Assembly (NCBI GenBank): GCA_031261125.1
Contig: JAISJZ010000001.1
Coordinates: 1-6,724, forward strand
Reading direction: 5' to 3'
DNA length: 6,724 bases
Origin: Planctomycetaceae bacterium
Lineage (GTDB): Bacteria > Planctomycetota > Planctomycetia > Pirellulales > Thermoguttaceae
Shown: positions 1 to 4,700 of the stretch, piece by piece
Layout of the letters: each line of letters starts with the position of its first letter
How positions within the stretch are numbered: the stretch's first letter is position 1
Position numbers and translations under genes: made by a program
Notes under the pieces: generated by a model
Databases searched by the model: none
Told to the model about the DNA's origin: nothing
What the model saw: the letters and a program-made list of their open reading frames with translations, nothing else

Positions 1-44
1 AAAGTGATACGGTCATTTTTTACCCTTGTATTGTTAAATTGTTA

Positions 45-73
45 TTGACATAATCTATCGTAATTCTTACACT
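45..73 (+). promoter_or_regulatory. sigma70-type promoter for the folate gene
   Basis: A perfect -35 hexamer TTGACA (45-50) is followed after 17 bases by TACACT (68-73), which matches the -10 consensus at 4 of 6 positions, including the important first T, the A after it and the last T. Transcription would begin near base 80, giving a leader of about 25 bases before the ATG at 105. The flanking DNA is AT-rich, as expected of a promoter. No clear Shine-Dalgarno lies between 85 and 104, so translation may rely on an unstructured AT-rich leader. The rest of bases 1-104 holds no gene I can support. Confidence 0.6.
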
Positions 74-104
74 GCGCCAAGAACGGCTTAATTCTTGATG
101 CACA

Positions 105-683
105 ATGACCAACCGTACCGATAAATCAGAATTACGGAAAATCATCCGCAAAAAATTAGAAATCAACGCTCCGCTGCGAAACGAAAAAAGTTCTCTGATT
201 TGGAATACGCTGACCAAAATGGAAAATTTCCGGTATGCCCGGCAAAGCGGACAGTTAATGGTTTATCTCGATTTCGATTCGGAAGTTCAAACGACCCTGT
301 TTCTGACGGACGAACCGGATTGGACAAACGGACTCATTATTCCGTATTGCCGGTTTGATGAAATTTTAGCCGTCCGCGTTTTTTCACTTGACGAATTAGC
401 ACCGCAAACCTTCGGCATTTTGGAACCGAAACAGGACATTACTACCGACCCGCAACGTTTAGTTTCACCGGAAGAAATTGCATTTGTCCTTGTTCCCGGT
501 TTAGCATTCGACCGGCAAGGCAATCGGCTTGGCAGAGGTAAAGGATACTACGACCGATTTTTGAGAAAAATTCCGCCGGAAACATTCACCGCCGGATTGG
601 CGTTTGAATGTCAAATAGTCGAGCAAATTCCGGTGTGTGCGCACGACGAGCCGGTTTCGATGGTCATCACCGAAACCGGCTAA
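105..683 (+). CDS. ygfA: 5-formyltetrahydrofolate cyclo-ligase (5,10-methenyltetrahydrofolate synthetase)
   Basis: This 192-residue cytoplasmic enzyme belongs to the 5-FCL/MTHFS family (ygfA, also called fau in E. coli). The family uses ATP to convert 5-formyltetrahydrofolate to 5,10-methenyltetrahydrofolate, returning a stored or inhibitory folate to one-carbon metabolism. The length is normal for the family. Visible signatures are the basic N-terminal helix (SELRKIIRKKL, 8-18), a GILEP segment (104-108), the hallmark VPGLAFD (130-136) running into GRGKGYYDRFL (143-153), which forms the nucleotide/folate-binding loop, and the C-terminal HDEPVSMVITE (180-190). The usual acidic residue in the 'D-x-V-x-T-E' end is serine here, a mild variation. 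The ATG at 105 is chosen because it sits just before the conserved N-terminal helix and downstream of a good promoter, although no ribosome binding site is evident. The gene appears monocistronic; the next gene is convergent with only 6 bases between stop codons. Confidence 0.95.
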   Translation: MTNRTDKSELRKIIRKKLEINAPLRNEKSSLIWNTLTKMENFRYARQSGQLMVYLDFDSEVQTTLFLTDEPDWTNGLIIPYCRFDEILAVRVFSLDELAPQTFGILEPKQDITTDPQRLVSPEEIAFVLVPGLAFDRQGNRLGRGKGYYDRFLRKIPPETFTAGLAFECQIVEQIPVCAHDEPVSMVITETG

Positions 684-698
684 TCAAAACTACTTTTT
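649..698 (+). terminator. Candidate terminator: 11-bp perfect hairpin at a convergent gene junction
   Basis: Bases 649-659 (AGCCGGTTTCG) and 671-681 (CGAAACCGGCT) are perfect reverse complements with an 11-base loop. The 3' arm ends on the first base of the folate gene's TAA stop, so the stem is built from its last coding codons. A T5 run follows at 694-698, about 12 bases after the stem, which is farther than in a textbook intrinsic terminator. On the opposite strand the same stem lies just after the TAG of the PEP-CTERM gene, but no T run follows on that side. I infer a shared 3'-end structure, strongest for the + transcript. Confidence 0.45.
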
Positions 699-1220
699 CA
701 CTCTCCGGCGGGCAACGAGACCGGCACCAGCGATACCTAAACCGAAAATCAGCATCGTCGCCGGTTCCGGCACTACCGGCGAACCAGGAACCACCGGTGC
801 CTCTTCCGGCGGATTAGGACTATACGGACGAGGACGACGCGGATTATTATTATCCGGGTTCCGATTATACGGCGGGTTCAGCGTCCCCGGCGGATTCTGC
901 AATGCCCTTGAAGCAACATTACCGACCGTATCCGATATCCGTGTCGGAGGCAGCGGCAACTCTTGAATCATCGCATCTGCCCGTGCCGTATTCATCGGAT
1001 TCATCGTACAAGTTCCCAATGAACTCTGGTCGCCGGACTTTTGAAATTCAAAAGACATCAAATTCGCACTCGGATTATGCCGCTGTGCAGCATCAAATAT
1101 CGGCGATTTGAAGTGACTGCCTCCGTTCACCACGGAACTAACGTCCGCGTTGGAAACACCGGGCAAACAGGGCAAAACGCCCAGCGAACAAACGAAAATA
1201 AAACGCGTGAAAGTGTTCAT
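690..1220 (-). CDS. PEP-CTERM sorting domain protein, small, proline-rich
   Basis: This 176-residue exported protein has three visible parts. An N-terminal signal peptide (about 1-25) has a hydrophobic core after MNTFTR and a likely cleavage after VSNA. A middle section of about 80 residues resembles no family I recognise. A proline/asparagine-rich linker (about 108-149) contains runs such as NPPYNRNPDNNNPRRPRP. The C-terminus (150-176) is a classic PEP-CTERM tail: VPEPAT, a hydrophobic glycine-rich helix, then the basic cluster ARRRVKK. In this family the tail directs the protein to an exosortase that cleaves near the PEP motif and releases or anchors it at the envelope or in matrix polymer. 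The ATG at 1220 is well fixed by an AGGAGGTGA ribosome site. The gene converges on the folate gene and diverges from the giant repeat protein gene. No exosortase gene is in the window. The substrate or partner is unknown. Confidence 0.9.
   Translation of the reverse strand: MNTFTRFIFVCSLGVLPCLPGVSNADVSSVVNGGSHFKSPIFDAAQRHNPSANLMSFEFQKSGDQSSLGTCTMNPMNTARADAMIQELPLPPTRISDTVGNVASRALQNPPGTLNPPYNRNPDNNNPRRPRPYSPNPPEEAPVVPGSPVVPEPATMLIFGLGIAGAGLVARRRVKK
693..773 (-). other. PEP-CTERM anchor segment (residues 150-176)
   Basis: The encoded tail reads VPEPAT, followed by a roughly 15-residue hydrophobic stretch rich in Gly, Leu, Ile and Ala, and ends with ARRRVKK two codons before nothing but the TAG stop. 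This tripartite order (PEP motif, transmembrane helix, basic tail) is the exosortase recognition signal. The stretch is in frame, intact and at the extreme C-terminus, as required. Confidence 0.93.
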
Positions 1221-1223
1221 TTC

Positions 1224-1232
1224 TCACCTCCT
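1224..1232 (-). promoter_or_regulatory. Strong ribosome binding site of the PEP-CTERM gene
   Basis: The minus strand reads AGGAGGTGA, a near-perfect complement to the 16S rRNA 3' end. The AGGAGG core lies 6 bases before the ATG at 1220. This fixes the start codon and predicts efficient translation, in contrast to the folate gene, which has no visible site. Confidence 0.9.
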
Positions 1233-1268
1233 CATTTAGTATTGTACGGAAACGGTGCAGCGGACACT

Positions 1269-1296
1269 CTAATAGGATAATCGGTTATCTTGTCAA
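1269..1296 (-). promoter_or_regulatory. sigma70-type promoter of the PEP-CTERM gene
   Basis: On the minus strand a perfect TTGACA (+ coordinates 1291-1296) is followed after 16 bases by TATTAG (1269-1274), which matches TATAAT at 4 of 6 positions. Transcription would start near 1262, leaving a leader of about 40 bases that contains the strong ribosome site. The T-to-G change at the last -10 position and the 16-base spacer suggest moderate strength. Confidence 0.55.
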
Positions 1297-1374
1297 AAGT
1301 ATTTTCCGAAAAGATAAATAACTACCGAAAATATCCGCCGACGCGCCTCTATCGCCATATTCTACTTGAAAAAC

Positions 1375-1434
1375 CAAAGGAAGTCAAGACCTTTTTTTTA
1401 TTTTTTGAAAAATCTTTTCCCGGTCTTCCTTTTG
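1375..1434. repeat. Imperfect inverted repeat flanking a T-rich tract
   Basis: The left arm contains CAAAGGA (1375-1381) and AGACC (1387-1391), separated by five bases. The right arm contains GGTCT (1422-1426), TCC (1427-1429) and TTTTG (1430-1434). The arms can pair as AGACC:GGTCT, GGA:TCC and CAAA:TTTG around a single bulge. Between them lie T8, A, T6 (1392-1406) and then an A-rich stretch. It sits between two divergent genes, so it is not in the normal place for a terminator of either. It may insulate the two promoters or be a vestigial or regulator-binding element. I see no coding signal here: the 60-codon ORF at 1290-1472 lacks a ribosome site and recognisable features. Confidence 0.4.
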
Positions 1435-1479
1435 TAAGAATTAACAGCAATTACTATGCCAAGGGAAACTGAGGGACAA

Positions 1480-1578
1480 ACACCGTAAAACCAGTAGAAA
1501 ATGGGGTGTGAAAAACCGCCGGTATCGGCAAAATAATACAAACCGGCTGGAAAAATGCGAAAAGTGTATCATTTTGCA
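1480..1578. repeat. Cluster of three short imperfect hairpins in the divergent intergenic region
   Basis: Three stem-loops follow one another. The first pairs ACACC (1480-1484) with GGTGT (1505-1509) and, past a GTAAAA bulge, CCA (1491-1493) with TGG (1502-1504). The second pairs CCGCCGG (1516-1522) with CCGGCTGG (1543-1550), with one bulge. The third pairs TGC and AAAA (1556-1563) with TTTT and GCA (1572-1578). A -10-like TATCAT (1567-1572) overlaps the third, but no acceptable -35 lies 16-18 bases upstream. They may be operator or leader-RNA structures. The stretch 1436-1597 holds no gene and no promoter I would defend. Confidence 0.35.
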
Positions 1579-1597
1579 GGTAACTTGCGGATACAGA

Positions 1598-1646
1598 GGC
1601 GTTCGATGCCGGGAGAAAAAAGATAAACTCTCTGCGGATTAACGCC
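1598..1646 (+). ncRNA. Structured leader element of the giant gene (two stacked helices)
   Basis: Bases GGCGTT (1598-1603) are perfectly complementary to AACGCC (1641-1646). Inside this, CCGGGAGA (1609-1616) pairs with TCTCTGCGG (1629-1637) in an 8-bp helix with one bulged G (1634), capped by an A-rich 12-base loop. The asymmetric internal loop is CGATG opposite ATT. A competing small hairpin, GGCGT/ATGCC with a TCG loop (1598-1610), would exclude both helices, so two alternative states are possible. I recognise no known riboswitch consensus. The claim is complementarity seen in the sequence; a regulatory role is inference, and it requires transcription to begin upstream of 1598. Confidence 0.4.
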
Positions 1647-1655
1647 GATAAGTCA

Positions 1656-1705
1656 GATGATACTGTTTAGCATCATTGCGCCGTTTAGCCGCCGGCACCG
1701 GCGGT
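1656..1705 (+). ncRNA. Two further leader hairpins ahead of the giant gene
   Basis: The first hairpin pairs GATGAT (1656-1661) with ATCATT (1672-1677), then across one mismatch CT (1663-1664) with AG (1669-1670), closing a GTTT loop. The second pairs CCGCCG (1689-1694) with CGGCGG (1699-1704) around GCAC, with an extra G-T pair (1688/1705). It is very stable and GC-rich and ends 34 bases before the Shine-Dalgarno. No T run follows it, so it does not look like a simple attenuator terminator. Together with 1598-1646 these would form one multi-stem 5' leader. Confidence 0.4.
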
Positions 1706-1708
1706 GCG
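1692..1708 (+). promoter_or_regulatory. sigma54-like -24/-12 element
   Basis: The sequence CCGGCACCGGCGGTGCG has GGCAC at the -24 position and TGC at the -12 position. The invariant GG (1694-1695) and GC (1706-1707) are separated by exactly 10 bases, as sigma54 promoters require. It deviates from consensus at the T before GGCAC, the G after it, and one T of TTGC. Transcription would start near 1718, a 35-base leader before the ATG at 1753. Some PEP-CTERM systems are controlled by the PrsK/PrsR-RpoN pathway, which makes this plausible. The same bases form a GC-rich hairpin, so a chance match is possible. Confidence 0.3.
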
Positions 1709-1739
1709 GATGGTACTGGTTTAATCAAAAGGGCGAAAC

Positions 1740-1744
1740 AAGGA
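1740..1744 (+). promoter_or_regulatory. Ribosome binding site of the giant PATR gene
   Basis: AAGGA ends 8 bases before the ATG at 1753, a standard spacing. The nearer in-frame ATG at 1744 overlaps this site and would have no Shine-Dalgarno of its own at useful distance, so 1753 is preferred. Confidence 0.65.
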
Positions 1745-1752
1745 TGGTCTCT

Positions 1753-4700
1753 ATGGCTCGCAAATTATTAGTCATCACTGGTTTCATTGCAGCGTTCACG
1801 CTTGTTTCGTTTCACGGCATTAACAGTTCCGATGCCGCTACGCATACAACCATTGGTTCCTTGAATCTCGAATTAGGGGTGCAAGTTGCTAACGGAACCA
1901 ACGTTATACTCAATAAGGACTTAAATCCGCCGTGGTACTATATTTTTGTTGACGGACAAGACATCGGTCCGATGACGGGCAACGGCAACGGCGGACAGTT
2001 TAACCTTGCAATTAACAAAGCAGGTGTGGGTTTGTGGCGGCTTGACAACGGCGATAACAACGTTGCTGCCGCAACAACAAACTACTTTAACGTCAATGCC
2101 GGCACCTTGGAATTGATGGGAACCCGGCTGAACGATGACGGTACCCGAACGGCAAACGGTACAACTATCACACTCGGCGGTGCCGCGGCGGCAACGGAGT
2201 TCCGTGTCCGTTCCGGTGCAACACTGAACTCGCGGGAAAAAAACCGCGTTTCGGCTCCGACTATCCGCTTTGACGGCGGGGCAACGATAGGATTGGATTT
2301 AACGCATAGTACCGGCGACGGAACTGCCCAACTCGCTCTTGCCGGCGGAAATACGGTCTATGACTTTACATCGCCGACTGACCCGCACGCTACGATTAAT
2401 CTGCTCGGCTTTCACAACGTTGATGCCCCGGAACTGCGGCTTATTGACTTTCAGTATGCCTATACCGGCAACGGCGCACCGGAAGACCCCGGACTGTATT
2501 ATCCCGGCTGGTTCTGGATTGGCAGTAACGTCATAGGAGCGAACACCGATATTAAAGTCCGGGGCGAGGCGTTACAGGATGTTATTACGGCAAGCGGCGG
2601 CCGCTTAACCGGCGATGAATATCAGACCGCTGTCGGCTGGGCTGCGACGAATGCTTCGTACATTGCTGTCCGTGATTTCAGTTCCCGCGTCGGTGCTGTC
2701 CAATGGACGGGCAGCACGGATAACAAATGGAACGCCACTTCCGCAAACTGGACGGGCATCAATGGAAACAATCTGGAAAATGACACGCCGAACATAAACA
2801 CGGCCGGGTCAAACACTTTTCTGCACGGCGATTTGGCACTGTTCGGTGCTACCAGCGGCGAAAAACTGATTGCCGTTCAATCCGGCGGCGTACAAATCGG
2901 CAATCTGACAACGCTGAACAATTATAATTTGGATTTTGTTCCGGGAATGATTGTGAATGCCGGAGAGTACCGGTTCACCAACGAGAACAATTCGCTCATC
3001 GGAATCGACGGACCCGGCGGTGTTTTGATAACTTCGGCAGCGGACAATCCGATTAAAACCAAGGTAACGTTTGCATCGCCGAACTCCTACTGGGGAAAAA
3101 CACTGGTGGAAAACGGTTCGGCATTACACTTAAACACAAGCGGTTCAGCCGGAACCGGCGCGATTGAATTGAAAACGGGGGCGCAACTTGTTTTTGCAAC
3201 GAACATTCAGGATGATTACTTCCAAAATGCGATTTCTCTGGATGCAGGGACGACGCTGACCAAGGAAGGAACAAACAATTTGACATTCGGCAGTATCGTT
3301 TACGGCGAAGGCGATACCGTCATCAAGAGCGGAACACTTCGCGGCAATATCGGACGGGGATTGTTAACTGTCTATGAAGGGGCGACATATTCTACGTCTT
3401 ATCCGTATCCCCAGGCAGACGGAACCGGAATGACAACGCTCGGCGATAACCGGACTATTAAAGGGTTGAGCAATTATTTTGACCCGGTTACGATGCTTCC
3501 GAACACCGGCGGTACCGTCAATATGGGTCAATATACGCTGTATATCGACGCAGCATCAGTGGCGGGACCGAGGGGACAGGGTTGGGAATTTTCAGGGTTA
3601 ATCACCGGTAACGGTACTGCTAACGAAGGTTTTGAAGGAAACATAGCCAAATACGGCAGCGGAATACAAATTCTCTCAAACATATCCAACACTTACTCCG
3701 GCGGTACAACGGTCGGTGCGGGAACCCTCGTCGGCAGAACAACGTTGTCTGACGATATTCCGGTATTTCGCCCGTTCGGTACCGGTACTGTTACAGTTAA
3801 GAAAGACGCAACGCTGCGGTTTGATTTGTTCCGCGACCCGGCGGCAAATCCTGACGACCCGGCATACACCGCGGCGTTTGGTAATGCAATTCACGGCGAA
3901 GGAACGGTATTGAAATCCGGTGCCATCGACAATTACGGCGACCCTGTTTCCGGCGAGCAGCGCAGCACAGAAACGCTGTATCTGACTTCCAACGGTTCGA
4001 CTTACACCGGTAAAACCGATATCCGCGAAGGCAATATCCGTATCCGCAGTATTTTCTCCACCGGAAAAACCAGTGAAGTCGCGTTGGCAACAGGTACCGC
4101 GCTGCAATTCGACCCGTTGGCTGATTCCGCGCCGGCAACGCCTTACGACCGGGTTATTACCGGAACGGGCAATGTCGAAATATTGTATAATGATACGAAC
4201 AAAACGGTTGCTTATGTCGGCGGTTATAACCGTACTGACAGTGCCGGTAATCCGGCAACGGATTCAACGGTTCATTCCGATTACAGCGGTAAAACTGTTG
4301 TGGAACGGAACAGCGAACTACACATTCTTGATGTTTATGCAACCGGTAATACAAGTGCGGTGGAATTGCAGGAGACGACGAGTGATTTATATCTTGAATT
4401 TGAAACATCGAAGGACGAAAACGGACGCGAACGGGACCAAGTGTATAACCGGTATATTACCGGCAGCGGCAATGTCTTCAAACAAGGCGAAGGTGTCGTT
4501 GTTTTGGAATTGGGAACAAATCCGAACGATTATACCGGAACGACGGCGGTCAACAGCGGAACGCTGAAACTGAATTATGCCGATGCAACCGGTGCGGCAG
4601 ATGTGTATGATGAGCAGAACGTTACGGTAACGCAATCCGGCATTTTGGAACTTGCTTTTGACGGAACGTACAATAAAGGGATTACCGGTGCCGGTATTTT

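Noticed and set aside
1..104. 6S RNA upstream of the cyclo-ligase gene, as in E. coli and relatives.
   Set aside because: The region is short, AT-rich and lacks a long complementary stem; it reads as a plain promoter.
1290..1472. 60-codon + strand ORF in the intergenic region.
   Set aside because: No ribosome site, it spans the T-rich inverted repeat, and its low-complexity KTFFLFFEKSF stretch comes from the T tract.
1470..1720. c-di-GMP (GEMM) or other known riboswitch upstream of the surface protein.
   Set aside because: Fragments such as GGGACAAA and GGCAAAA are present, but the conserved GEMM core blocks and their order are not.
1657..1752. In-frame upstream ATG at 1657 that would add 32 codons to the giant protein, like an extended signal peptide region.
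   Set aside because: It has no Shine-Dalgarno, passes through the leader hairpins, and would bury a good signal peptide; the AAGGA 8 bases before 1753 fits better.
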